From NCBI RefSeq assembly GCF_000426585.1, contig NZ_AUFQ01000004.1:124001-188000 (forward strand): a stretch of DNA of 64,000 bases. The letters run 5' to 3'. Source of the DNA: Segatella baroniae DSM 16972 = JCM 13447 (lineage in GTDB: Bacteria; Bacteroidota; Bacteroidia; Bacteroidales; Bacteroidaceae). Below, in pieces: positions 17,521 through 25,293 of the stretch (position 1 is the stretch's first letter; each line of letters starts with the position of its first letter). Both the position numbers and the translations under genes were made by a program. The notes under the pieces are model-generated. The model was given only the letters and a program-made list of their open reading frames with translations, searched no databases and was not told where the DNA came from.

Positions 17521-17585
17521 AGGCGGCTACGTCCGAATGGTAGCGGACATTTGAGGGAGCAACGGGGTTCGATTCCCCACCGCCT
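17521..17585 (+). ncRNA. tRNA-like element 2
   Basis: A 65-nt element homologous in layout to element 1. AGGCGG (17,521-17,526) pairs with CCGCCT (17,580-17,585) as the acceptor-like stem. CTAC/GTAG forms a D-like arm and GTCCG/CGGAC an alternative stem. GGGG, loop TTCGATT, CCCC is a T-arm. The acceptor and T-stem bases differ from element 1 while pairing is kept, which argues for selected structure. The upstream text (agattgtaggataaccc) matches element 1, and the gene downstream has the same GTGAGATT-ATG leader. Confidence 0.6.
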
Positions 17586-17618
17586 GCGATAAACATTAAT
17601 AATTAAAAAAGTGAGATT

Positions 17619-18041
17619 ATGAAGACAAGAAGAAACGCAAGGCACTATGAAAGTCAGGAAAAGTATGCGGAGGCGTTGAACGCTTCGCAAAAAAATGACG
17701 GCATCATTCGTTGTTATCGTCCGACAAGAGCAGAAGAGGGTCCTCAAGAAGACATTGGACTTGTGTTCCGATTGCTCCGTCGAGTAGATTGCTTAGAGCA
17801 AGAACTAACTGCGATAAGGAAACAACTGAGCGAAATCGCTTGCAGGAACGCTGAAGGGAGATGTGCAGTTTTACATAGTCAACAGCCTTCATCTCGGCCT
17901 CCTCATCAGGATGGTAGTAAGAGAAAGATAGCTTACTTGGTATTAGAAGAAGATTTAATACAGGTAGAATGTTTTGCTCGGCAAATTCACGAAGAGCCTG
18001 TTCGCTTTTCTCAGATGCGACGCGCTGTTGATGAACTGTGA
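17619..18041 (+). CDS. Early phage protein with coiled coil, unknown
   Basis: The frame encodes 140 residues. The first 80 look genuine, with a coiled-coil segment LLRRVDCLEQELTAIRKQL at about residues 51-69; the rest is low in structure and overlaps a minus-strand ORF. The start follows the conserved GTGAGATT-ATG leader downstream of tRNA-like element 2. Function unknown. The true gene may end earlier through sequence change, or its tail may simply share DNA with the opposite gene. Confidence 0.5.
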   Translation: MKTRRNARHYESQEKYAEALNASQKNDGIIRCYRPTRAEEGPQEDIGLVFRLLRRVDCLEQELTAIRKQLSEIACRNAEGRCAVLHSQQPSSRPPHQDGSKRKIAYLVLEEDLIQVECFARQIHEEPVRFSQMRRAVDEL

Positions 18042-18075
18042 TAGTTGCTTTGAATAGAAATTTGGTTGTATCCAT
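17704..18075 (-). CDS. Possible antisense gene in early region
   Basis: A 123-residue frame whose first 85 residues read like a real soluble protein (KSEQALREFAEQNILPVLNLLL; YYHPDEEAEMKAVDYVKLH). TAACTTTA on the minus strand at 18,100-18,107 could be its -7 box. It overlaps the C-terminal half of the plus-strand gene at 17,619. I recognise no family. It would be the only minus-strand early gene other than the repressor. Confidence 0.4.
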   Translation of the reverse strand: MDTTKFLFKATITVHQQRVASEKSEQALREFAEQNILPVLNLLLIPSKLSFSYYHPDEEAEMKAVDYVKLHISLQRSCKRFRSVVSLSQLVLALSNLLDGAIGTQVQCLLEDPLLLLSDDNNE

Positions 18076-18139
18076 GTTGTTCTATTTGGAATTTGGCTAT
18101 AAAGTTAGTAAAAATAAACGAATTAAATTAAGTGAGATT

Positions 18140-18508
18140 ATGAAAAAGTACATTCACATACAAAAAGCGGACCGCGAGTTTATCGCGAAGGCTTTGGGCA
18201 TTACCGAGCGTACTATTTTTAACGCTACTCATTTCGAGAACATGAGCGAGGGTAATGACCTTGCGAAGAAGATACGCACGCTGGCATTGCAGCGTGGTGG
18301 CATCGTGATGGTGGACGCCCCAGAGTGGGAGGTTTTGCATGATGCTGATGGTTATATGCGCCAGTATCTTGGTGAAGTTCTATTGGAGTTTTCAAAGGAA
18401 AAACCCACCTGCGATGTGTACAAGAAAGGTGAGAAAGTTCGCCATTACGACAATGTGATGACGAGCGACATTCAGGGCATTCAGGATTGGGCTTCAACAC
18501 TTAGATAA
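18140..18508 (+). CDS. Early phage DNA-binding-like protein
   Basis: A 122-residue protein opening MKKYIHIQKADREFIAKALGI, followed by TERTIFNATHF, which resembles a helix-turn-helix recognition segment near residues 15-35. The rest is mixed alpha/beta with no named domain. It starts with the conserved GTGAGATT-ATG leader and ends 12 nt before the transposase gene, the place where Mu-like phages often keep a small regulator (Ner-like). The role is inferred from position. Confidence 0.6.
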   Translation: MKKYIHIQKADREFIAKALGITERTIFNATHFENMSEGNDLAKKIRTLALQRGGIVMVDAPEWEVLHDADGYMRQYLGEVLLEFSKEKPTCDVYKKGEKVRHYDNVMTSDIQGIQDWASTLR

Positions 18509-18520
18509 GGGAGGCACGCG

Positions 18521-20527
18521 ATGGAGTATTACGAAGGTAAATGGTGCATATCGGCGCGTGAGTTGGTGGATGGTGGTGTCGTCAGTGAGGCGAACTACCA
18601 GAACTGGACCCGGCGCAAAAAGGTCGATATAGCTCGTCGCGGTGGCGGTGCATCGGGCAACTGTGCATTGATAGTCGTAGATAGTCTTCCTCGCGTTTAC
18701 AAGGAAAAGGTTAAGGATCTCTATCCTGACGGTGCGCGGACTCACCTTCGACTTTGGATAATGGAGAACTACGAGACCGACCAGGCCGCTGTTGCATTTT
18801 TTCACGATAAGGAGAAGACAGGGGTGGATTTGCATCAATATCCCGAGAAGATCAGGGAGTATGTGACGAATGCGAGCGTGCTAAACTGCTGCATCAAACT
18901 CTACGACCGCGCCTCGACAGCCCGGCGACTGTTGGGCGAGAAGTACAACTGGAACTACATGGCTGACACCATCGACGCGCTGCGGTCAGAACTCGGACAC
19001 ACGCTGCCTACGAGCACGCTGCGGTTCAGAAAGAAGGTAAACGAGTACAAACGCGAAGGATATGGCTGCCTTATCAGCGGCAAGTTCGGCAACCAGAGCG
19101 CGCGGAAGGTAGATTACAAGACCGAACAGCTGATACTCGGGCTGGCCGTGCTGCCCAACAAACCGTTCAACACGAATATCGCTGAAATGTATAACATGTT
19201 CGTATGCGGCGAGCTGGAGGTGTATGACCCGAGTACCGGAGAGTTGATGAATCCTGACGATTTCACTGATAAGAAGACCGGCGAGCCTAAAGAATTGAGC
19301 GAAACAACTATCAACAACTACCTGAACAAGCCGAAGAACCGCGTGTTGGTGGAACACGCCCTAAGCAGCTGGACAACCTTCATGCACGAGCAGATGCCAC
19401 ATGTTCACCGTCATGCCCCTGAGTTCTCACTGAGTAAGATTTCTTTCGATGACCGCGATCTACCGCGCAAGCTGAAGGACACGAAAGCCCGTCCTAAGGC
19501 ATATTATGCTTACGATGTGGCCAGCCAGTGTGTCGTTGGTTTCGCCTACAACCGCAACAAGAATGTGGACCTGGTGGTGGAGTGCTTCAGGAGCATGTTC
19601 AGACTTCTGGAGCGCAGGGGCTGGAACTGTCCGGCGCAGGTGGAGGTAGAAAATCACCTGATGAGCCAATGGAAGGAGTCTTTTCTGAAAGCCGGTGTGC
19701 TGTTTCCGTTCGTAAGATTCTGCGCCCCGCAGAACTCGCAGGAGAAATACGCCGAGCCTATGAACGGCGCAAAGAAGCGCAGCATCGAGCACAGGAACCA
19801 TCTGGGAATCGGCCGTTTCTACGCCAAGGACCATCACTACCGGACGGAGGCGAAGAAGGTGTTCGACGAACTTAACGACACCTATGAGGACAAGCAGTAT
19901 TACAGCTGGGACGAACTCATTGCTGACGATATGAGGGACGTGATGGAGTTTAATAACTCACTTCACCCTAATCAGAAGAAATATCCCGGCATGACGCGCT
20001 GGCAAGTGCTTGAGGCGAACCTGAACCCGACATTGCAGCCCCTTGACAAGAGCGTGCTGGCGCGTTTCATCGGTGAGCATGTGGAGACAAGCATCCGCCG
20101 CAACAGTTACTGCCGCGTGGCCTACACCGACTGGTGGCTGAGCGACGTGAGCGTGCTGGAGAAACTTGCCCCGAACAACTGGAAGGTGGATGCCTACTAC
20201 CTGACTGATGAGGACGGCAACGTGAAAAATGTGTACATCTATCAGAACGACATGCTCATAGACGAGCTTCAGAACGTCGGTACGTTCAATACGGCAGAAT
20301 GTGAGCAGACTGAGGAGGATAAGGAAATTTTCATGCAACAGCAGAAGAAAATAGCCAAGTTCAACAAGTATGTCGAGGACAATGCCATTGGCAGACTGGG
20401 AATATTGAAGCCATCCCCACAGATGCAACAGGAGGAACCGAAAGAGGTTATTTCCATCGCCCCGCAGGAAGAAGTTCCCTTTATATCATTTCCAAGTGCA
20501 TCGAGCCACGCTGTGGCAGACATATAA
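18521..20527 (+). CDS. MuA-like DDE transposase
   Basis: A 668-residue protein, essentially MuA length (663). The order is an N-terminal DNA-binding region with a winged-helix-like segment (about 1-60), further site-binding helices (about 100-270), an RNase H-fold catalytic core from about 305 (SKISFDDRDLP), and a beta-barrel and C-terminal tail rich in Glu and Gln (about 560-668) that would contact the MuB homologue. Candidate catalytic acids are D310/D311, E377 in VEVENHL (where most DDE enzymes have Asp) and E423 in the NGAKKRSIEHR helix. It cuts and joins the phage ends during replicative transposition. It lies upstream of mubB-like ATPase gene by 34 nt. Confidence 0.88.
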   Translation: MEYYEGKWCISARELVDGGVVSEANYQNWTRRKKVDIARRGGGASGNCALIVVDSLPRVYKEKVKDLYPDGARTHLRLWIMENYETDQAAVAFFHDKEKTGVDLHQYPEKIREYVTNASVLNCCIKLYDRASTARRLLGEKYNWNYMADTIDALRSELGHTLPTSTLRFRKKVNEYKREGYGCLISGKFGNQSARKVDYKTEQLILGLAVLPNKPFNTNIAEMYNMFVCGELEVYDPSTGELMNPDDFTDKKTGEPKELSETTINNYLNKPKNRVLVEHALSSWTTFMHEQMPHVHRHAPEFSLSKISFDDRDLPRKLKDTKARPKAYYAYDVASQCVVGFAYNRNKNVDLVVECFRSMFRLLERRGWNCPAQVEVENHLMSQWKESFLKAGVLFPFVRFCAPQNSQEKYAEPMNGAKKRSIEHRNHLGIGRFYAKDHHYRTEAKKVFDELNDTYEDKQYYSWDELIADDMRDVMEFNNSLHPNQKKYPGMTRWQVLEANLNPTLQPLDKSVLARFIGEHVETSIRRNSYCRVAYTDWWLSDVSVLEKLAPNNWKVDAYYLTDEDGNVKNVYIYQNDMLIDELQNVGTFNTAECEQTEEDKEIFMQQQKKIAKFNKYVEDNAIGRLGILKPSPQMQQEEPKEVISIAPQEEVPFISFPSASSHAVADI

Positions 20528-20561
20528 TTTTGTTATAATGGAGTTTTAATCGTGTTAGAAT

Positions 20562-21437
20562 ATGATTAGTGAGACACAGAAACATCGGATTTTGGAGGCG
20601 ATAGCCGCCAACCGCAAGAATTATCCAAGTGACGCTAAGCACGCCTCGGCATTAGGCATATCGGCCAGCGTCTACAATGGCTTGAAGAAGGGTCAGACGG
20701 ATAAGGCCCTTAGCGACGCCAACTGGGTGAACATCGCCCGGAGGTTAGACGTGAACCTGCGCGAGACGATTGAATGGAAGGGCGCGCAGACGGAGACCTT
20801 CAAGTACATCAGCATTCAGCTGGAGGCGTGCCAGGAGCGCAGCCTTAGCGTAATACTCTGCGACCTGCCGAACATCGGCAAGACCTTTACGGCTCGCTGG
20901 TACGTGAACGAGCACCGCAACGCCGTATACGTAGACTGCTCACAGGTGAAGACGAAGCGGGCGTTGGTGAAGAAGATAGCTAAGGAGTTCGGCGTAGGCA
21001 CAGCGGGCAAGTATCAGGACACCTACGAGGATCTTGTGTATTACCTGCGCTCAATGGAGCGTCCGTTGGTGGTGCTGGACGAAGCCGGGGACTTGCAATA
21101 TGAAGCCTTTCTTGAACTGAAAGCCCTGTGGAACGCCACGGAAATGTGCTGCGGTTGGTACATGATGGGCGCGGATGGTCTGCGTGCGAAGATAAACCGC
21201 ATGGTGGAATGTCAGAAGGTAGGTTATGCAGAGATATTCTCACGCTACGGTGGCAAGTATAGTAAAGTGACGCCAGATCAGGAAGACGACCGCAAGGCGT
21301 TCCTGCTGGAGCAGGCCCGCGTGGTGGCGACAGTGAATGCCTCGAAAGGCACGGATATAGGCCAGATTGTACGCAAGAGTGGCGGTGGGCTTAGGAGAGT
21401 ATATACGGAAATTGAAAAACTGAAGAAAGGAGCATAA
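20562..21437 (+). CDS. MuB-like target-selection AAA ATPase
   Basis: A 291-residue ATPase with an N-terminal HTH (about 28-62, ISASVYNGLKKG) as in MuB. The P-loop DLPNIGKT (101-108) has Asp in place of the usual first Gly. Walker B is LVVLDEAGD (169-177). A sensor-like FSRYGGKYSKV and a C-terminal helical region follow. MuB binds DNA with ATP, activates MuA and gives target immunity. The position directly after the transposase supports the call. Confidence 0.88.
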   Translation: MISETQKHRILEAIAANRKNYPSDAKHASALGISASVYNGLKKGQTDKALSDANWVNIARRLDVNLRETIEWKGAQTETFKYISIQLEACQERSLSVILCDLPNIGKTFTARWYVNEHRNAVYVDCSQVKTKRALVKKIAKEFGVGTAGKYQDTYEDLVYYLRSMERPLVVLDEAGDLQYEAFLELKALWNATEMCCGWYMMGADGLRAKINRMVECQKVGYAEIFSRYGGKYSKVTPDQEDDRKAFLLEQARVVATVNASKGTDIGQIVRKSGGGLRRVYTEIEKLKKGA

Positions 21438-21438
21438 T

Positions 21439-21675
21439 ATGACAAACATTGAGATTCTGACACATCAGGCGTTGCAATCAATCGACTGCAAGATGTGTGA
21501 CCAAAATGAAATAAACTGGGAACAACGCAGGTATGAGATTGCAAAAGACCTTTATATTCAAACCTGTCAACAGGCAAAGTTGGAGGGTGATAATACCGCT
21601 GCAGATGTGTTCCGAAGTGCGGCGTGGTTATCTCGCGTGGCAGCCGATTACTTAATAGAGGTTCTGAAAAAGTAG
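21439..21675 (+). CDS. Small early phage protein, unknown
   Basis: A 78-residue helical protein (MTNIEILTHQALQSIDCKMC) starting 1 nt after the MuB homologue stop and ending 2 nt before the next ATPase, so it is translationally coupled to both. It contains a long alpha-helical C-terminal half (ADVFRSAAWLSRVAADYLIEVL). No known family. It may be an accessory of one of the flanking ATPases. Confidence 0.6.
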   Translation: MTNIEILTHQALQSIDCKMCDQNEINWEQRRYEIAKDLYIQTCQQAKLEGDNTAADVFRSAAWLSRVAADYLIEVLKK

Positions 21676-21677
21676 CT

Positions 21678-22301
21678 ATGGCAAAGCGAGCATATAGTCC
21701 GAAGGAGATCGCGAAGAAGACGTACAAGACACTCCCGTGGGGTGGCCGTTGGGCGGAGTGTTTCGGCTTACCGGAAGAAAACTCCACATGGTTTATCAGT
21801 GGCGCCAGTGCTGCCGGGAAGAGCTCGTTCGTGATGCAGCTGGCCCGTGAGCTTACTCATTACGGGCAGGTGCTGTACGCGAGTTATGAAGAAGGTGTAA
21901 GTCAGAGTTTCCAGGATCGTATCAAGCTGTTTGAGATGGACAAACGGCAGGGTTGGTTTCGGGTGGTGACGGAGGACACGATAGAAGACCTGACCGCACG
22001 GCTGAAGAAACGGCACAGCGCGAAGTTCATCATCGTTGACAGTTATCAGGAGAGCGGCTGGGAATGGCCGGAGACGAAGAAGCTGATAGAGACCTTTCCT
22101 CGGAAGAGTTTTATCTTCATCAGTATGGAAGCCAAGGGACAGCCATTGGGCAAGCCTGCGCTCCGACTTCGTTACAAGGCGGGTGTGAAAGTAAGGGTAG
22201 TCGGTTTTAGGGCTTATTGTCAGGGACGTTTCAATCCCGATGCGGGCAACAGTTTCGTTGTGTGGGAGGAAGGTATATTGAGAACAAGCAATAACATTTA
22301 A
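21678..22301 (+). CDS. RecA/KaiC-type P-loop ATPase
   Basis: A 207-residue protein with Walker A GASAAGKSS (about residues 42-50), a KaiC/RadA-like segment LYASYEEGVSQSFQDR, and Walker B KFIIVDSYQES (about 116-126). It is a minimal RecA-fold ATPase without an HTH or C-terminal hexamer domain, and is distinct from the MuB homologue. It may act in DNA replication or repair during transposition. The start at 21,678 is chosen because it follows the previous stop by 2 nt and the upstream codons translate non-coding text. Confidence 0.75.
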   Translation: MAKRAYSPKEIAKKTYKTLPWGGRWAECFGLPEENSTWFISGASAAGKSSFVMQLARELTHYGQVLYASYEEGVSQSFQDRIKLFEMDKRQGWFRVVTEDTIEDLTARLKKRHSAKFIIVDSYQESGWEWPETKKLIETFPRKSFIFISMEAKGQPLGKPALRLRYKAGVKVRVVGFRAYCQGRFNPDAGNSFVVWEEGILRTSNNI

Positions 22302-22319
22302 AGGTAAAAGGGTAAAACG

Positions 22320-22490
22320 ATGGCAAGTAAGCGAGATAACCTGCTGTACAGGTTGAGGAAAAAGGGTATAAGGGTGCTGATACGTGAACGGATTATATTC
22401 CTTCCTTTTGACGGCGCGCCTTTTGAAATCATACAGGTGAAGCGGCTGTGTAAGGAGTTTCGTTTTCATGTACAATTAGAAATTGAGTAA
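22320..22490 (+). CDS. Small basic phage protein, unknown
   Basis: A 56-residue, Arg/Lys-rich protein (MASKRDNLLYRLRKKGIRV) with a beta-rich, cationic N-terminal half, so nucleic acid binding is possible. It follows an A-rich spacer of the ggtaaaa type and ends 5 nt before the next gene. No family recognised. Confidence 0.5.
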   Translation: MASKRDNLLYRLRKKGIRVLIRERIIFLPFDGAPFEIIQVKRLCKEFRFHVQLEIE

Positions 22491-22495
22491 AAAAT

Positions 22496-22870
22496 ATGAG
22501 CAAGGAAAAACGAATAAAGAAAGTATATATCGCAGGAAAGATAGGTGAGGATATTCTTAGCGATACAACTCGCAAGAAATTTGCAGAGGCAGAAGCGTGG
22601 TTGAAAGCAAAAGGATATAAAGTGTTTAATCCGACTCAAAGCGGGCTTGGCATCATGGCAGAGAACTACGCAAAGGCATGTGGCACGAACTTCTATGAAG
22701 AGATACTTCTTCTTGACATTATGCAACTGAAACGGTGTGATATCATCTGTTTGCTTCCTGACTGGCACGAAAGCCCAGGTGCCTTGGCTGAGTTTTTCTT
22801 CGCTAAAGCAATAGGTAAGAAAATAAAACAGATTACAATGTTTGAAAATAAAATAGTAGATTGGATATGA
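22496..22870 (+). CDS. DUF4406 nucleoside deoxyribosyltransferase-like protein
   Basis: A 124-residue protein with the DUF4406 hallmarks: KKVYIAGKIGED at the N-terminus, a CDIICLLPDWHESPGALAEFFFAKAIGKKI block at about residues 82-111, and the overall nucleoside 2-deoxyribosyltransferase fold. Phages often carry such proteins; they may act on nucleotides or ADP-ribose-like signals. It overlaps the next gene by ATGA. A broken copy of the same family lies at 24,039. Confidence 0.8.
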   Translation: MSKEKRIKKVYIAGKIGEDILSDTTRKKFAEAEAWLKAKGYKVFNPTQSGLGIMAENYAKACGTNFYEEILLLDIMQLKRCDIICLLPDWHESPGALAEFFFAKAIGKKIKQITMFENKIVDWI

Positions 22871-23100
22871 GCAAGGAAAAACGAACAATCGAAATTGCCC
22901 CAAGACTGATAAGTCCCGGCGGGCGTATGACGGAGGTGTTGGAAAGCCGTGGGCACGCGTGTAGCTGTTGTCAAGGCAACGGCTATTTTTGGCAGGAGAA
23001 CGTATATCGGGAACGGTATAAGCAAGAATGCCCCGTGTGTAAAGGCAGCGGACGGCTTGATGCGGTGGTGACTATAGAATGGAAAGCGGGAGAAAGGTAA
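22867..23100 (+). CDS. Small zinc-finger phage protein (DnaJ-type CxxC pairs)
   Basis: A 77-residue protein with two zinc-binding knuckles, CSCCQGNGYF and CPVCKGSGRL, in the CxxCxGxG style of DnaJ zinc domains. The first seven residues (MSKEKR) repeat those of the preceding gene, suggesting duplication of the start region. It starts inside the stop codon of that gene. Its role is unknown; the zinc module may bind DNA or protein. Confidence 0.65.
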   Translation: MSKEKRTIEIAPRLISPGGRMTEVLESRGHACSCCQGNGYFWQENVYRERYKQECPVCKGSGRLDAVVTIEWKAGER

Positions 23101-23129
23101 AAAGGTAAAAAAGTAAAAGGGTAAAAAAT

Positions 23130-23393
23130 ATGAAGCAGACAATAAAAACATTGAAGCAGTGGGAAAAATCGGGAAAGGACTTAGACGAGTTCCTGTGTCC
23201 CGGTGATTGGATAAGTGAAGATTTGTGTAACTATATCGGCGAAATCGTTCCTCCTTATTATTGCTCTTGCGACTTCGTTCAGGGTGGAGATCCGATTAAA
23301 TCTGAAGACAATGTATTGTTTTATTGCACCTGTTACAAAACAGAAGACAACAGATACTTATACCTCGGAGTTCTTCCAGAGTTCAAACAATAA
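23130..23393 (+). CDS. Small Cys-rich phage protein, unknown
   Basis: An 87-residue acidic protein with scattered Cys pairs (YYCSCDF; FYCTCYK) that could bind metal. It starts after a spacer of tandem ggtaaaa/agtaaaa units. The pattern GDWISEDLCNYIGEIVPP is not one I can assign. Confidence 0.6.
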   Translation: MKQTIKTLKQWEKSGKDLDEFLCPGDWISEDLCNYIGEIVPPYYCSCDFVQGGDPIKSEDNVLFYCTCYKTEDNRYLYLGVLPEFKQ

Positions 23394-23406
23394 AAACGCT
23401 AAAGAT

Positions 23407-23697
23407 ATGGAGAAGTTAAAGTATTATTCGATGATACAGAGTGACAAGCCGGAATGGCTGTTGAGGTTGCAGTTTGAAGTCAGTCAGCATTACACACTGC
23501 GTGGCATTGAGGACACTCCTGAAGAGTGGCTGGCATTGCAGGACTTCGTGGACGCTTTCATTCGCAGTCTATACATCCGTCGGGATATCATGGTGAAGAG
23601 CGAGGTGGCTGCGGATCTGCAGACGGAGGACGGCAAGACGCAACTGCTCATCAAGCGGAACGGGAAGACGGTACAGGCGTATTACATTGAAAAGTAA
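23407..23697 (+). CDS. Small phage protein, unknown
   Basis: A 96-residue protein (MEKLKYYSMIQSDKPEWLLRL) with an N-terminal helical region and a C-terminal beta hairpin (QLLIKRNGKTVQAYYIEK). The start is chosen at 23,407, 10 nt after the preceding stop codon, with an A-rich leader. No family recognised. Confidence 0.55.
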   Translation: MEKLKYYSMIQSDKPEWLLRLQFEVSQHYTLRGIEDTPEEWLALQDFVDAFIRSLYIRRDIMVKSEVAADLQTEDGKTQLLIKRNGKTVQAYYIEK

Positions 23698-23731
23698 AAG
23701 AGTAAAACGATAAAAAAGTAAAATATAAGAT

Positions 23732-24040
23732 ATGGAAAGAGTAAAAAGCATTGAACAGCTTCAGAAAGGAAACAGAATAGTGAGAGTACAGGGTGGTAAT
23801 GTTGAGATCTTGGAATTTATTTGCCCTCACCCTCATCACGAGAAGTACTCTGTATTCTTAAACCAGAACTGGGACGGACTGCCGAAATTTTACAATCCTC
23901 GGCTTGAAAGCGAAAAATGGTATCTGTTTCACGACACGACTGAAGAATGGGATGAAATAATCGACATAAGAATGGCGCAACTCAGAAAAGAGATAGAGAA
24001 CATTGAAAACTATCGTAAGAACGAAAAAAGGAAAGAATAA
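23732..24040 (+). CDS. Small phage protein, unknown
   Basis: A 102-residue protein with a beta-rich first two-thirds (GNRIVRVQGGNVEILEFI; WYLFHDTTEEWDEI) and a basic helical tail (RKEIENIENYRKNEKRKE). It follows a spacer of agtaaaa units. No family recognised. Confidence 0.55.
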   Translation: MERVKSIEQLQKGNRIVRVQGGNVEILEFICPHPHHEKYSVFLNQNWDGLPKFYNPRLESEKWYLFHDTTEEWDEIIDIRMAQLRKEIENIENYRKNEKRKE

Positions 24041-24107
24041 GAAAATCTACATCAGCGGCGCGATAGCGCACTATGACATAATGGGAATAAGTTTTACATC
24101 AATTTAA
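24039..24107 (+). pseudogene. DUF4406 N-terminal remnant
   Basis: The frame reads KKIYISGAIAHYDIMG and then stops. This is the standard opening of DUF4406 proteins, cut after about 15 residues. It overlaps the end of the previous gene and has no body, so it is a relic of a second DUF4406 gene; an intact one lies at 22,496. Confidence 0.5.
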
Positions 24108-24117
24108 TATAAGCATT

Positions 24118-24387
24118 ATGAGCAATTTTTTAGACGAAATCAAGAAGCGTATTCAAGTGTGGCACGAGCAGCGTGCTCAGCGTATCGAGGCGGAGCGTCA
24201 GGCACTGCTCGACGCGGAGGCACGTGAAGCCGTGCAGGTAATGGAATTCAACGGCAGGCTGTACATCTGTGTACACGGCAAACCACTGTTTGACATCGAC
24301 ATCTTCAAAGGCAGCGTGGCCGAGGTCGTAGCCAATGGCCGTAGGGCTTATAAAGACTGGAAGGAGGAGAAATTATGGGAAAAGTAA
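24118..24387 (+). CDS. Small phage protein with coiled coil, unknown
   Basis: An 89-residue protein. The first 42 residues form a charged helix (IQVWHEQRAQRIEAERQALL), followed by a beta hairpin with RLYICVHGKPLFDI. It overlaps the next gene by 13 nt. It is not recognised as a known family. Confidence 0.6.
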   Translation: MSNFLDEIKKRIQVWHEQRAQRIEAERQALLDAEAREAVQVMEFNGRLYICVHGKPLFDIDIFKGSVAEVVANGRRAYKDWKEEKLWEK

Positions 24388-24638
24388 ATATTGGACCACG
24401 ATATTATCGTGTTACTGCCATCATTAAACCGGAAGGGTTTAATAAGATATTATTGGAGGGGCTTTTTGTTTATGGAAAAGAGGCATATACTCTTTCGGAA
24501 ATCAAAAAGAAATGCTGGGATTTCCTCAAACCTCAGATAAACTTCGAAAAATATGGTATTGACCCAGAACAGGTAAGAAAGGATATTAAACTTACATCGC
24601 TGCCGTGTGATTTCTTGCTCAATGCGGACCAAAAATAG
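24375..24638 (+). CDS. Small phage protein, unknown
   Basis: An 87-residue protein (MGKVNIGPRYYRVTAIIKPEG) of mixed alpha/beta character, with KKCWDFLKPQINFEKYGIDP in the middle. It overlaps the preceding gene by 13 nt and ends 5 nt before the GemA-like gene. No known family. Confidence 0.55.
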   Translation: MGKVNIGPRYYRVTAIIKPEGFNKILLEGLFVYGKEAYTLSEIKKKCWDFLKPQINFEKYGIDPEQVRKDIKLTSLPCDFLLNADQK

Positions 24639-24643
24639 GAATT

Positions 24644-25096
24644 ATGGAAGAAGGTTTTAATTACGCACGGTTTTATACTCTGCTGAAGAAATTGCCTGGA
24701 GCGGACAAGGAGACGCTGGTGTATTGTTCCACCATCGGGAGGACAACAAGCCTGCGCGAGATGACTTCAAAGGAGTATGACGAGATGTGCGCCTCGATGG
24801 AGGAGCAGATAGGCTGGAAGGCGCAAGTGAAGAAGAAACGCAGCCTTTGCCTGAAGCTGATGCAACAGGCTGGTATTGACACGACTGATTGGCAGCGCAT
24901 CAACGATTTCTGCCGTCACCCGAAGATTGCAGGGAAAGTATTCGCCCGGCTGAATGTAGCGGATTTGGACGTACTTCAGACAAAGCTGCGCAGCATTATA
25001 CGCAAAGGCGGACTGAAACCGAAGCCGGCACGAGATGAACACAGGAATACGACCTCGTTCGTCTATATCCCGATGAACAATATAGCAGAAAGTTAG
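24644..25096 (+). CDS. GemA/gp16-like phage protein (DUF1018-like)
   Basis: A 150-residue protein. The central TTSLREMTSKEYDEMCASMEEQ and the later KIAGKVFARLNVADLDVLQTKLRSI correspond in spacing to the DUF1018/GemA (Mu gp16) family, which sits in the early to middle region of Mu-like phages and modulates host gene expression in Mu. Its neighbours (small ORF, DUF4494, Gam) fit that region. The match is moderate because the family is diverse. Confidence 0.6.
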   Translation: MEEGFNYARFYTLLKKLPGADKETLVYCSTIGRTTSLREMTSKEYDEMCASMEEQIGWKAQVKKKRSLCLKLMQQAGIDTTDWQRINDFCRHPKIAGKVFARLNVADLDVLQTKLRSIIRKGGLKPKPARDEHRNTTSFVYIPMNNIAES

Positions 25097-25101
25097 ACAA
25101 A

Positions 25102-25272
25102 ATGACATCAAGAGAATTTGTAAAACGCTCTATGGAGCGCATTCGGGAACTCGGTAAGGACATGAGCAATGAGGATTATAGCAACAGCCTTGAGCAACTT
25201 GCCTATGAACTTGAAACCGAACGGCAGGAAGTGAACTGGCAGGTATTAACCAGTGAGGGAAAATTTATTTAA
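25102..25272 (+). CDS. Small acidic phage protein, unknown
   Basis: A 56-residue, mostly helical protein (MTSREFVKRSMERIRELGKD) starting 5 nt after the GemA-like gene, so cotranslated with it. Charged and probably a helical hairpin. No family recognised. Confidence 0.5.
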   Translation: MTSREFVKRSMERIRELGKDMSNEDYSNSLEQLAYELETERQEVNWQVLTSEGKFI

Positions 25273-25293
25273 TAATTTATAAGAATATAATTT

